Positions 24,935 to 32,896 of a stretch of DNA of 41,138 nt are shown here, piece by piece (position 1 is the stretch's first letter; every line of letters begins with the position of its first letter). The DNA comes from a virus, in IMG/VR virus record IMGVR_UViG_3300027881_000034, positions 1-41,138 of that record. One strand, given 5' to 3'. The position numbers and the translations under genes are program-made. The notes under the pieces are model-generated. The model saw nothing but the letters and a program-made list of their open reading frames with translations, had not been told where the DNA came from and did not search any database.

Positions 24935-25503
24935 TAAATCGCCCCTATCAATGAGAACAGTTCGGTCTTAACTTGCGGCTCCCTGAATAGGCCTGCAATG
25001 CTCGACGTCACCATCTCACTGTCCTGCTTGTTGACTCCCCGACACGACATGCAAGTGTGCCTAGCAACCAGCACACACGCGGCACCTCGCGGCTTTAAAT
25101 GTTCCTCCAACGTTGCTACTACATTCTGGCCGATACGTTCCTGGATCGTTAGCCGGCGCGAGCAGGCGTCCAGTATCCTCGCCAGTTTGCTTATCCCAAT
25201 CACCCGCTCGTCCGGCAGGTAAGCGACGTGGCCATAGCCCATAAACGGCAGCATGTGATGTTCGCAGAAGGAAAAGAATTCGATGTTACGCAAGACAACT
25301 ATTTGGTCATAGCCATCGTGGTCGTCAAATACTGTTATAAGTTTGGCCAGGTCCATATTATAGCCGGCGAACAACTCGTCCCAAGCTTTGACTACCCTGG
25401 CAGGCGTATCCTTCAACCCTGGCCGATCGGGATCGTCACCAATACACTTTAGCAATTGACGGACGGTAAATTCTTTAAAATCAATTTTCTCATCAGGCAT
25501 CAT
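24934..25503 (-). CDS. folE: GTP cyclohydrolase I
   Basis: FolE converts GTP to dihydroneopterin triphosphate, the first step to preQ0. The 189-residue product has DDPDRPGLKDTPARVVKAW, FCEHHMLPFMGYGHVAYLP and CMSCRGVN, containing the zinc Cys/His ligands and the substrate-binding residues. Two ATGs in a row follow GGAG at 6 and 9 bases; I chose the first. A terminator lies directly upstream, so folE and dpdA may start a new unit, or readthrough may set their level. Confidence 0.93.
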   Translation of the reverse strand: MMPDEKIDFKEFTVRQLLKCIGDDPDRPGLKDTPARVVKAWDELFAGYNMDLAKLITVFDDHDGYDQIVVLRNIEFFSFCEHHMLPFMGYGHVAYLPDERVIGISKLARILDACSRRLTIQERIGQNVVATLEEHLKPRGAACVLVARHTCMSCRGVNKQDSEMVTSSIAGLFREPQVKTELFSLIGAI

Positions 25504-25513
25504 GCGTCGCTCC

Positions 25514-25546
25514 AAAAAAAATACCCGAGACCACTAGGGCCTCGGG
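25514..25546 (-). terminator. Rho-independent terminator upstream of folE
   Basis: On the minus strand, CCCGAGGCC pairs with GGTCTCGGG (9 bp, one G-T) with a 5-base loop, followed by TATTTTTTTT. It lies after the acidic-protein gene and only a few bases before the folE Shine-Dalgarno, so it may act as an attenuator for folE-dpdA and the replication genes. Confidence 0.8.
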
Positions 25547-25585
25547 CTGCGGTAGGTTGGCACCACTAAACTTCATTCAAGCTTG

Positions 25586-26491
25586 TTACTTTTTGGCTTT
25601 CTTCCACCCCTCGGCCTTTAACAAAGCAATGACCGTTTGGGTGTCGCGATAGACAACTCGCAAGGTGGAAGCGTTAACGTCGATGCCGCCTTTCTTAAGC
25701 TTGGCAGCTACCTTCTCCTCAGCGAGAGTCGGGAACTTACAAATGACCTCGCGGATTGACTGGCCGACTGGAATCTTCTTCTCGCCACCTCGCGAACGAC
25801 TGCGACCACGGGATTTCTTCTCCGGAGGCGCGGCGGCCTTGCTGATCCACGTCATGACTGCCTCGCGGATTTTGACCTTGTCGCCTTCGAGAGGCTTTAA
25901 GGTAACGACGCCGCGAGAACTGATTGAGGTGACCAGGCCAGTGAATTCGTCATCCTCAGTTTGGATTGTAACGTAATCACCTTTCTCCAGGTCCTCTACT
26001 TCGAGGCTCTCGTCATCCTCTTCGTCCTCCTCTTCGTCATCCTCGTCTTCCTCTTCTTCCTCGTCTTCCTCTTCCTCGTCGTCATCCTCCTCGTCCTCGT
26101 CCTCATCGTCTTCCTCGTCGTCGTCGTCCTCTTCTTCCTCCTCCTCGTCCTCGTCCTCGTCTTCCTCCTCGTCGTCGTCGTCCTCCTCTTCCTCGTCATC
26201 TTCCTCGTCCTCTTCCTCGTCAGCCTGACCAGCCTCCGAAAACTCTGGAACGTCTTCGCTCTCGTTGACAGCCTCGGCCGCATTGTCATACCAGTCCTGC
26301 GCTTCCTCTGACAATTCGTCCCAGGCCTCCTCGTCTAGCTGTGCGATTGCTTTGACAATCCGCAGCAAGAAAGACTGTTCCTTCTCTACTGCATTTTCTC
26401 GCAAGTTCTTCTTGCGTTTGATCTTTGGCACCGCGGCCAGTACTTCTTCCTCGATGGTCTGTACGTCAGACTTCTTTCTTCGCCTTGCCAT
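25586..26491 (-). CDS. Protein with a 71-residue Asp/Glu run, SH3-like and winged-helix-like parts
   Basis: The ATG at 26491 has AGGAG eight bases upstream. Residues 1-30 are basic, then a helical part (LDEEAWDELSEEAQDWYDNA). Residues 91-161 are 71 uninterrupted Asp and Glu. Next comes a strand-rich KOW/Tudor-like stretch (GDYVTIQTEDDEFTGLV), a basic RS-like linker, and a C-terminal helical domain (STLRVVYRDTQTVIALL) of winged-helix type. The acid run could mimic DNA or bind basic proteins such as the phage HU and ParB. I do not recognise a family. The run is coded by mixed GAG/GAC/GAA/GAT, so it is selected and not a simple repeat expansion. Confidence 0.75.
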   Translation of the reverse strand: MARRRKKSDVQTIEEEVLAAVPKIKRKKNLRENAVEKEQSFLLRIVKAIAQLDEEAWDELSEEAQDWYDNAAEAVNESEDVPEFSEAGQADEEEDEEDDEEEEDDDDEEEDEDEDEEEEEEDDDDEEDDEDEDEEDDDEEEEDEEEEEDEDDEEEDEEDDESLEVEDLEKGDYVTIQTEDDEFTGLVTSISSRGVVTLKPLEGDKVKIREAVMTWISKAAAPPEKKSRGRSRSRGGEKKIPVGQSIREVICKFPTLAEEKVAAKLKKGGIDVNASTLRVVYRDTQTVIALLKAEGWKKAKK

Positions 26492-26551
26492 ATTACATTC
26501 TCCTACTGGTTGAATTTGGGCGTGTATCGCCCCACACAAATATATACAGGC

Positions 26552-27094
26552 CTACCTGGCTTGTTTTGACAGGTTGCTTCCACTTGCATATACATTACCT
26601 TTGGACCACTGACCGTAAGAATCGGCCGTCTCCCAAACTTTGACACATAGGATATCTATCCATGTGCCTTCTGCGTCGTCCCGACTTGCGAGGCCTGGCT
26701 CCTCACCGCACTCCATCTCCGTGAAAAACTTTTGTAGATGGTAGGCAGCAAACTCAGCGAACACCTCTGCCGTCGGGTTATTATTAAGGATCAAAACTTT
26801 TTGAACCTTGCCGTCTGTCGCTCGCGGCACAAGATCGTCCCTGGCCAAGTTGTCGTCCTGCCACAGCACAAGCGCATGATCGAACGGCTCATAAATGACC
26901 TTTCTCATGGCCTCCTTTAACTCAACAAAATCTACCGATATGGCATTGAACTCCGATATACCACCGCCAGCCAGGCCTGCTGTCACCTCCCAGCGATAGC
27001 TGTGGCCGTGTATGTGAGCACACTTGCCTGCATAATTACAAAGGCGGTGCGCCGTTTCCGTGGTCATACATTTTGTCACTACTATTTGGCTCAT
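26552..27094 (-). CDS. queD: QueD, 6-carboxy-5,6,7,8-tetrahydropterin synthase
   Basis: QueD is the second preQ0 step. The zinc ligands H16, H29 and H31 and catalytic C25 are in place (CAHIHGHSYRW, a C-x3-H-G-H motif). Later motifs are VDFVELKEAM, FDHALVL, NNNPTAEVFAEF and KVWETADSYG. At 180 residues it is longer than bacterial QueD, with an insert around residues 130-150. The ATG overlaps the sigma-factor-like stop (ATGA). After it, a 60-base gap leads to the acidic-protein gene. Confidence 0.93.
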   Translation of the reverse strand: MSQIVVTKCMTTETAHRLCNYAGKCAHIHGHSYRWEVTAGLAGGGISEFNAISVDFVELKEAMRKVIYEPFDHALVLWQDDNLARDDLVPRATDGKVQKVLILNNNPTAEVFAEFAAYHLQKFFTEMECGEEPGLASRDDAEGTWIDILCVKVWETADSYGQWSKGNVYASGSNLSKQAR

Positions 27095-27771
27095 ATTTCT
27101 TCCTCTAAGTAATCAATAACCCTCTCGACCAAATCGACTTCGCGATGGTCGTACCCTAACAACCTGCACAAGAACTGGTTGCCATCTTCCTTCCTCTTAC
27201 CATTGTCAATCCACGTCTCCGCTATAGCTTCGGACATATCCGGGCGGCTGTGAGCCAGGAACGTCAACACCTGCCGCACCTCTGCTGGCGCTGCCTCAAG
27301 CTTGAGCTCGAATAGACCAGCAGTATCCTCCTCTCCTAGCAAGAGCTCCTGATACGGCACCAATTGACCGTCCAAAGCCATCGTGTCACCTAAGTCCGTA
27401 AAGCAAACCTGGCGCCGATATCTATTCGACTGGTTAGCAAAGTCTGTTATACGGTTGGCCAGAGCTGTTTTATACAGCGCCATAAACCACCTAGGGGAAT
27501 CGACGTGACTCTCATACTTTATTCGCAGCTCTAGGAATTTGACGTAGGCCTCTTGGTATGCATCATCGAATGACATTACATCACTAAAGCGCCACAAGTT
27601 CCTGTGTATTATCCTAACCGTGTAGCCTTCCAGGGCCCTCGTCCACTCCGGCCTATATGAGTAGCTTCCTCCTGCGGCGGCCTGTCTTCTTGCGGAGCGG
27701 GAGTTTGGCCGCTTTCTTAGCAGCAGGCGCCGCTTCGTGTACCCACGTTGGCTTGATGAATTGCGTCCCAT
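27091..27771 (-). CDS. Sigma-70-like (ECF-type) RNA polymerase sigma factor candidate
   Basis: Region 2 is visible: FDDAYQEAYVKFLELRIKY (2.1-2.2) and RWFMALYKTALANRITDFAN followed by QSNRYRRQ (2.3-2.4). The C-terminal half is a helical region-4-like part with no clear helix-turn-helix. A phage sigma would redirect host RNA polymerase, probably to late promoters. The start is unsure: the ATG at 27771 (AGGG, nine bases) overlaps the preceding gene by 119 bases in another frame; 27801 would overlap more. The first 35 residues are basic, low-complexity sequence (RRLLLRKRPNSRSARRQ). Confidence 0.6.
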   Translation of the reverse strand: MGRNSSSQRGYTKRRLLLRKRPNSRSARRQAAAGGSYSYRPEWTRALEGYTVRIIHRNLWRFSDVMSFDDAYQEAYVKFLELRIKYESHVDSPRWFMALYKTALANRITDFANQSNRYRRQVCFTDLGDTMALDGQLVPYQELLLGEEDTAGLFELKLEAAPAEVRQVLTFLAHSRPDMSEAIAETWIDNGKRKEDGNQFLCRLLGYDHREVDLVERVIDYLEEEI

Positions 27772-28072
27772 GTTTATTCGCCCTGTTGTCAACCTGCACA
27801 TTGTGGCGGCAGTTTATAAACTTGCCTTTCAATGCATTGGCTATCGCCCTATCCAACTTCGCGGACCTGCCGCGAACCCAACTAATCCCCCAGATTTGAT
27901 ATCCCACGCGCCCTCTGGACTCGGCCATAGCTACGCCGAACGCATCGCCGTGGCCGATGTAATAGAACTTGTGTGGTTTAACATCCTCTGATGGATCGAC
28001 CTGGTACCTACCCAGGTAGTAAGCATATTTAAAATGCTCATCCAACATCCTACCAGCGTATTTGCTGTGCAT
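27653..28072 (-). CDS. Unknown protein with basic C-terminal tail (139 aa)
   Basis: GAGGAG lies seven bases before the ATG. The product has a mixed alpha/beta look (YYIGHGDAFGVAMAESRG, VGYQIWGISWVRG), with an Ala/Lys-rich tail (EAAPAAKKAAKLPLRKKTG). That tail is encoded by DNA that also encodes the N-terminus of the sigma-like protein in another frame, an overlap of about 119 bases. Function unknown. Confidence 0.65.
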   Translation of the reverse strand: MHSKYAGRMLDEHFKYAYYLGRYQVDPSEDVKPHKFYYIGHGDAFGVAMAESRGRVGYQIWGISWVRGRSAKLDRAIANALKGKFINCRHNVQVDNRANKHGTQFIKPTWVHEAAPAAKKAAKLPLRKKTGRRRRKLLI

Positions 28073-28084
28073 GGCTTTGCTCCT

Positions 28085-29095
28085 CTATAATCGGCCATCC
28101 AATCTCCTAACTTGTTGCGGCGTGAGGTCGGCCGGGTCTTTAACTCCCCACGCATTTTTGATAAACCAAATCTTCACGTCCTCGAAATAGGACAGTGCCG
28201 ATTGCATGTTTAATGACTCGGCCACCTGTCCCTCATCGAGGAAAATTATATACTCATCAAACTTTCCGCGCAACTCGTAGAATAATTCGTGCTGCGAGTC
28301 CTCCACATTCATATTGAACAAGGCCACAGCACGGGAACCAAATGCCTGGCCATAAAAGTCCACCTTCATTGCGTCGAAAACACCCTCCGTTATAAACAAT
28401 GACAAGCCGCCTTTCATTGCCGCGTCGTAATTGTACAAACAATCCTTCACTTGCTTGACCGAATACTCCTCCTCCAAGGCCTTGTATCGCATCTCGCTGG
28501 CTGCATATACGGATCGGCCGAGATATGTCATCAATTCTCTGCCCTCATATATTGGAATTATTAACCGATCGGCAAAGCGACCGCTAACACAATAATGCAA
28601 GTTATACTGTCTGGCCAATTTCTTATGATGGTGTTTTGGAAAGCCCCGCTCCTTCTGCAAGTACATTCGGAATCGTGCTTCGGCCCGGTAGGGATCCACT
28701 CCCGGAGCGCATATTTCCCGAAACTTGTCCGGCAAGCGGATTCTGCCCTTGTATGTACTGTCTGCATGCGCTGTAGGGCCCTCTGTCAGCCCCTGTACTG
28801 CCCGCTCCATATCACCCCGCTGTACTGCCCTCAGTTCGCCCTCTCCCGTCGCGCGTCGAGCCTCTGCTGATGACAGCCCAGTCAGCTTCGACAGGAGCCG
28901 GTGCAGCTTTCTCCCGCGGTGTTTTACGTTTCTCCAACATCCCCACATTCCAGTCTCCAAGTTGATGCCCAGGTGCTGAGAATGGTCGGCCTCTCCGCAC
29001 CACGGACATTGAATGTTAACGTTTCCCTTAGCTACATTATTGCCTCGGTCAACGTACTCAATGTTATACCGATTTAATATTTCGATCACGTTCAT
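28085..29095 (-). CDS. DnaG-like primase
   Basis: A 336-residue primase with an N-terminal zinc site (C30, C33, H38, C53: CPWCGEADH...WGCW), a central part with RLIIPIYEGRELMTYLGRS, and a TOPRIM domain (LFITEGVFDAMKV with the catalytic Glu, then YIIFLDEGQ). It makes RNA primers for lagging-strand synthesis beside the DnaB-like helicase. The ATG at 29095 overlaps the upstream helicase stop (ATGA). The C-terminal helicase-interaction part is short. Confidence 0.88.
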   Translation of the reverse strand: MNVIEILNRYNIEYVDRGNNVAKGNVNIQCPWCGEADHSQHLGINLETGMWGCWRNVKHRGRKLHRLLSKLTGLSSAEARRATGEGELRAVQRGDMERAVQGLTEGPTAHADSTYKGRIRLPDKFREICAPGVDPYRAEARFRMYLQKERGFPKHHHKKLARQYNLHYCVSGRFADRLIIPIYEGRELMTYLGRSVYAASEMRYKALEEEYSVKQVKDCLYNYDAAMKGGLSLFITEGVFDAMKVDFYGQAFGSRAVALFNMNVEDSQHELFYELRGKFDEYIIFLDEGQVAESLNMQSALSYFEDVKIWFIKNAWGVKDPADLTPQQVRRLDGRL

Positions 29096-30651
29096 AAAAG
29101 CTTGCCACTCCCTCTCCATGCCATCAAGTCCAAATACAAGTCGCGGCCTTCCTTGAGGTACCCGAGTATATCCTCCTCCACGGATCCCTTAATTACACTG
29201 TCGCTGTAATAAACTCGCTTGGCCTTACTGTCACGGCGCCGGATTCGGCCTTCCACTTGCTTACGCTCGATCGGTGAGACAGGTGTCTCGTAGAAGTGCA
29301 TGTGAGGAGATACCTGGTAGTTCCCTCCGGTGCCTCCCGACCTCCAATTCATAACCAGGAACCGCGGCATAGGCTTCTTCCTAAAATTGTTATAGTTCTT
29401 TTTCTTGTCGGCCGATTTAACACTACCGTTAAGGCAGACAAACTCATACCCCATCTCTGCGAGCTTCTTTTCAATCAGCAGGCCGCTATAAACAAACTCG
29501 TGGACAATAATCCCCTTGCTGTCTAGCGGCACCTGTTCGACAAATGCTTCTAAGGCCTCCAGCTTCGGATTCTCTGGCAGTTCTATTTGTACCTTGGTAC
29601 TGTCCTCGTCCTTGTACGAAATAAAACCGGAACATATCATCCGCAAGCGAATCCAGTTGTTCTCGAGTTCCCGATTCCTGGTCGCAAGCTGCAAGGATTC
29701 CAGTGCCTTGTTGTAATACTCCTGCAATGCAATCGGCGGCCGTATCCTCACAACCTTACGACGCCGCTTAGGCATGTCACCTATCTCCGTGTCGCGGTAA
29801 TAAATGGAGCGGTGTCGTAGTGCTTTTTGAAACTCGGGCTTGGTGCGATTGTCAAACTTCCACACACGCCAGCCTCCCCATCCCTTCGACTCTGCAAAGT
29901 AGGCCTCCCTAAACAGACCGAGTGTAGTGCCGAGCGTCTCACCTCTATCGCATAGCAAGAACTGAGCCCACAAGTCTTCCGGGTATCGGCCAAACCCGGT
30001 TCCTGTTGAGCCATACCTGTATGGTGTCGTCTTCGATATTGCCCTGCATATTTTGTAGGTCAGCGACTTCGGATTCTTACACTTGTGGATCTCGTCATAC
30101 GCCACAAAGTCTATTTTCTTTAGCAAGCGTTTGACCTTTGTCGGATCCATAAGCATCTTGCTGCCCTTGCGCTTGTTTTTCTTTGAGCACATTGTTCGCA
30201 GGCCAGCGTAGCTTATGACGAATACATGGGCGTCCGATTCCTCAAAGTCTCGCCACCGCTCCACTGCGGAGCCTACTAGCACCTTGAGCCGAAACTGAGG
30301 CGCGTGTATAGGGGCCTCATCTTCCCAGACATAGGCGTTCGTGTCATTCAATGCTACTGCCAGCATCGTGTGTGCTTGTCCTCGTCTCCGCCGATACGCG
30401 AACGCTTCGAGCATGATCCGGGTCTTGCCCGCGCCAACGTCCAGGTACAACAGATAGCCCGCGAACAGGCAGCACAGCAACAGGGCAACCAGTTGGTGGT
30501 GCCAGTGTTTAAATGGTGAGGTAATGCGTGGCCGTACGGGCAAGCGTCTCAGCTCGTCAAGCAGGTCCTTCCTGCGCCACTGTTTGAGGAAAGTGAAATC
30601 ATCTAACTCCCTGTTGAGGAAGCTGGCCAGGGCGGATTTAGATACGGTCAC
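29092..30651 (-). CDS. SF2 (Snf2-like) DNA helicase / ATPase
   Basis: The 519-residue product has motif I DVGAGKT (71-77), motif Ia/Ib strands, motif II AYDEIHKCKN, motif III STGTG, and a C-terminal lobe with GIIVHEFVYSGLL (motif IV) and QVEGRIRRRDS (motif VI). This is the Snf2/T4 UvsW-like SF2 layout. It may remodel forks or branched DNA. It starts with GTG, overlapping the DnaB-like stop as GTGA, with a weak Shine-Dalgarno. A hydrophobic stretch (LVALLLCCLFAGYLLYL) just before motif I is unusual. Confidence 0.87.
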   Translation of the reverse strand: MTVSKSALASFLNRELDDFTFLKQWRRKDLLDELRRLPVRPRITSPFKHWHHQLVALLLCCLFAGYLLYLDVGAGKTRIMLEAFAYRRRRGQAHTMLAVALNDTNAYVWEDEAPIHAPQFRLKVLVGSAVERWRDFEESDAHVFVISYAGLRTMCSKKNKRKGSKMLMDPTKVKRLLKKIDFVAYDEIHKCKNPKSLTYKICRAISKTTPYRYGSTGTGFGRYPEDLWAQFLLCDRGETLGTTLGLFREAYFAESKGWGGWRVWKFDNRTKPEFQKALRHRSIYYRDTEIGDMPKRRRKVVRIRPPIALQEYYNKALESLQLATRNRELENNWIRLRMICSGFISYKDEDSTKVQIELPENPKLEALEAFVEQVPLDSKGIIVHEFVYSGLLIEKKLAEMGYEFVCLNGSVKSADKKKNYNNFRKKPMPRFLVMNWRSGGTGGNYQVSPHMHFYETPVSPIERKQVEGRIRRRDSKAKRVYYSDSVIKGSVEEDILGYLKEGRDLYLDLMAWRGSGKLL

Positions 30652-32060
30652 GACTTTTTCTTAGTTTCAATTTCGTCCCAATATTTTTGGGCGGCACCTA
30701 ACCGCACAGCATCGATGGCAAATTGCCCACTGGAATAAGCTTGGGTGATTAAAACTGTCTGGCCGCTTGTCTCATCTCGTGCCTTAACTCCGAACAGCCT
30801 AGCCAGCCCCATCTCTTTTTCATCTTTTGTTTGATTGTAGGAAATAATATTATCGGAAATTGCGGCCTTACTGTAATCCTCCGCGAAATGTTTCATGGTA
30901 AGGATCTTAGCGTCCTCACCTGGCCTGTTGCTTTGCGATGCAGTAACGACCGCAAGATTCTTTTCTACTGCTAGGCCGCGTAAATCCTTGTACACTCGAC
31001 CAGTATCTACTCGCAGGTTAGCAGCGTCAATTTTCATTAGGTCAGCGTAATCGACAATAAGAAGCTCAGGCTGGAAGGCCGCCTCCTGCTCTAACATTTC
31101 GAGGTAGGAGTACAAGCCGTCTGTGGTTAACTGATTAGTCGGAAACTGTTTGACCAAAATACGTTTAAACTTGTTGCCGAAGTTTTTCGACCGGTTCTTT
31201 AAACGGGATCGGCTTTTCTTATCTACTAAGCTTGGCCGCCTGCGGTAACGTTTAAAGCTGAGGCCGGTGAAACGTTGCTTCGAGTCTCTCTTTATTGTCG
31301 GAACAGTAAATATCTCCGGCCGCCGAGTCATCGAAAAGAATGACTGGACATAACGCCGCGCCACTTTCGGCTCGCTCATCTCCAATGTTATGTGCAGAAC
31401 CCGCTGTCGTTGCAAGGCCGCATACTTCCCGATGGATTGCAACCACCAAGTCTTGCCCCTGTTCGGTGCTGCCATAACAGTAAACAGCTCACCCGGAGAA
31501 GGACAAAGGCCGTCGTCGTCGAATGGTTTTATTCCTGTCCGTATGAGATGCTCCTGCGACTCGTACAGGTCTACACCCTCTATGGCCTCCGAAACAGTGA
31601 GACCTTTTTCAAATACGACCAGGCGTTTCTTTAGTCCCTCCAGCAGTATCCGCTCTGCAATGTCAGCATGCCCAGCCTGTAGTTCCTCAGCGGCAGAGGT
31701 TATAGATTGCCTCAGCGATTGCCCTTTAACGAAGCGGCCGAGTTCATCCAGGATGTACTTGCGGTTGATGCTCTTGCTTGTGCTATACAGATCCCGCAAG
31801 GCCTCCGAGTACATCCGTACCTCTGACCGCTTGTGCGACTGTAAGAAGTCCTCGAGCAGGTCGGGCAGGTGTTCGCCTGCCGCTTGCTTGTACTTTCGGA
31901 AATAAGCAATCGCCCGGTCAGCTATATTCCTGTAAACGGCCGATTCAAATAATGCTGTATCTACTGCCGCAATGATTATTGGTGCGGCCTCAGCGTCGAA
32001 GCACAAGAGCGTCAGGATGTTTTCCTGTAACGCTCCTGTAAATTTGGTGGGGCGGGCCAT
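30648..32060 (-). CDS. Replicative DNA helicase, DnaB-like
   Basis: The 470-residue product has a helical N-terminal domain, then a RecA-fold motor: GELFTVMAAPNRGKTWW (Walker A), RVLHITLEMSEPKVARR, LLIVDYADLM (Walker B), NLAVVTASQSNR (motif 3) and a C-terminal LITQAYSSGQFAID. A basic insert of about 50 residues (RYRRRPSLVDKKSRSRLKNR) lies between H1a and the later strands. It should unwind the fork with the neighbouring primase. The ATG overlaps the 5' nuclease stop (TAATG). Confidence 0.88.
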   Translation of the reverse strand: MARPTKFTGALQENILTLLCFDAEAAPIIIAAVDTALFESAVYRNIADRAIAYFRKYKQAAGEHLPDLLEDFLQSHKRSEVRMYSEALRDLYSTSKSINRKYILDELGRFVKGQSLRQSITSAAEELQAGHADIAERILLEGLKKRLVVFEKGLTVSEAIEGVDLYESQEHLIRTGIKPFDDDGLCPSPGELFTVMAAPNRGKTWWLQSIGKYAALQRQRVLHITLEMSEPKVARRYVQSFFSMTRRPEIFTVPTIKRDSKQRFTGLSFKRYRRRPSLVDKKSRSRLKNRSKNFGNKFKRILVKQFPTNQLTTDGLYSYLEMLEQEAAFQPELLIVDYADLMKIDAANLRVDTGRVYKDLRGLAVEKNLAVVTASQSNRPGEDAKILTMKHFAEDYSKAAISDNIISYNQTKDEKEMGLARLFGVKARDETSGQTVLITQAYSSGQFAIDAVRLGAAQKYWDEIETKKKS

Positions 32061-32896
32061 TACGTGGCCAGTCTCATAAATGCATCATGGAATTCGTCCC
32101 TAAATCTTATTCCATAACGTTCGCACTCCTCCTCCATCTTCTTCGCATTGTAGTTGATTGGCACTACATGCGGCAGGTGCGGTTGCAATGCCAAGGGCAG
32201 GGGAAACGTTGCCAGGGCAGTATTCACTTCTATGTCCTTGCGCCGCATCCTCCACCTCACCCACACCTCCTTGTCTGTCACGCCTTGTGCCACCATCCGG
32301 TAAGCTGTCTTGTCGCCCACGCCGTGTATCCCCGGCACACCATTGTGACTGCCCTTCAAAGCCACACACCTCGGCCAGAGCTGCGGTGTTATTTTGGGCC
32401 AGTCCTTATTGAAATCATTGAGCCCATACAGGCCGCCTGTCTTTGCTAAGAATATGCGGCCGTCCAATAGCTGATACAAGTCCGAGTCATTGGACATTAT
32501 GAAAATACTTTTGTAGCTATTACTGGACCGACAAAACTCGCCGATCAAGTCGTCGGCCTCGTGCCCTGGGGCCTTAGCCAATGGAATTTTAAACCGTGCG
32601 AGCAATTCGTTTATTTGTTTGCGACTAATGGCCAGTTGCTTTACGGAATCCTCCTCCAGTACTTGTTTCCTGTCGGCCTTATAGTCCGGGTAAAACTTGG
32701 ACCGGATATAGGGCTTGCTATCAAAACACACGGCCAACCTGTCACACTTGTAACGGTTAACCGTACTGCACACCATGTCTATAAAACCGTACACGCCGCC
32801 CGTAAACTTTCCCTTGTGCGATAGGCCTTGGTGTGCAAACACGGAACGGTATAGAAGGTTATTAAAATCTACCAGCAGCAAGTTTTTCTTTTTCAT
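32060..32896 (-). CDS. 5'-3' exonuclease (FEN/RNase H-like flap nuclease)
   Basis: The PIN-like nuclease motifs are present: LLVDFNNLLYRSVF, VCFDSKPYIRSKFYPDYK, GHEADDLIGEF, SNDSDLYQLL and the helix-hairpin-helix SHNGVPGIHGVGDKTAYR. The 278-residue size fits T4 RNase H/T5 exonuclease types that remove RNA primers. It overlaps queE upstream (ATGA) and dnaB-like downstream (TAATG), tying the modification and replication genes in one unit. Confidence 0.93.
   Translation of the reverse strand: MKKKNLLLVDFNNLLYRSVFAHQGLSHKGKFTGGVYGFIDMVCSTVNRYKCDRLAVCFDSKPYIRSKFYPDYKADRKQVLEEDSVKQLAISRKQINELLARFKIPLAKAPGHEADDLIGEFCRSSNSYKSIFIMSNDSDLYQLLDGRIFLAKTGGLYGLNDFNKDWPKITPQLWPRCVALKGSHNGVPGIHGVGDKTAYRMVAQGVTDKEVWVRWRMRRKDIEVNTALATFPLPLALQPHLPHVVPINYNAKKMEEECERYGIRFRDEFHDAFMRLAT

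Noticed and set aside
26009-26221. Trinucleotide repeats (CTC/GTC/TTC on the plus strand) as a microsatellite or CRISPR-like array
   Set aside because: They are in frame with a minus-strand gene and code only for Asp/Glu; no spacers or regular period.
25996-26289. Arg/Thr/Lys-rich frame on the minus strand inside the acidic gene
   Set aside because: It is a frame-shifted reading of the same GAG/GAC repeat; no start signal of its own.
25961-26311. Plus-strand frame encoding a long hydrophobic Val/Leu/Phe stretch, like a membrane protein
   Set aside because: It is the mirror of the 71-residue Asp/Glu run of the minus-strand gene; the hydrophobic sequence is a by-product.
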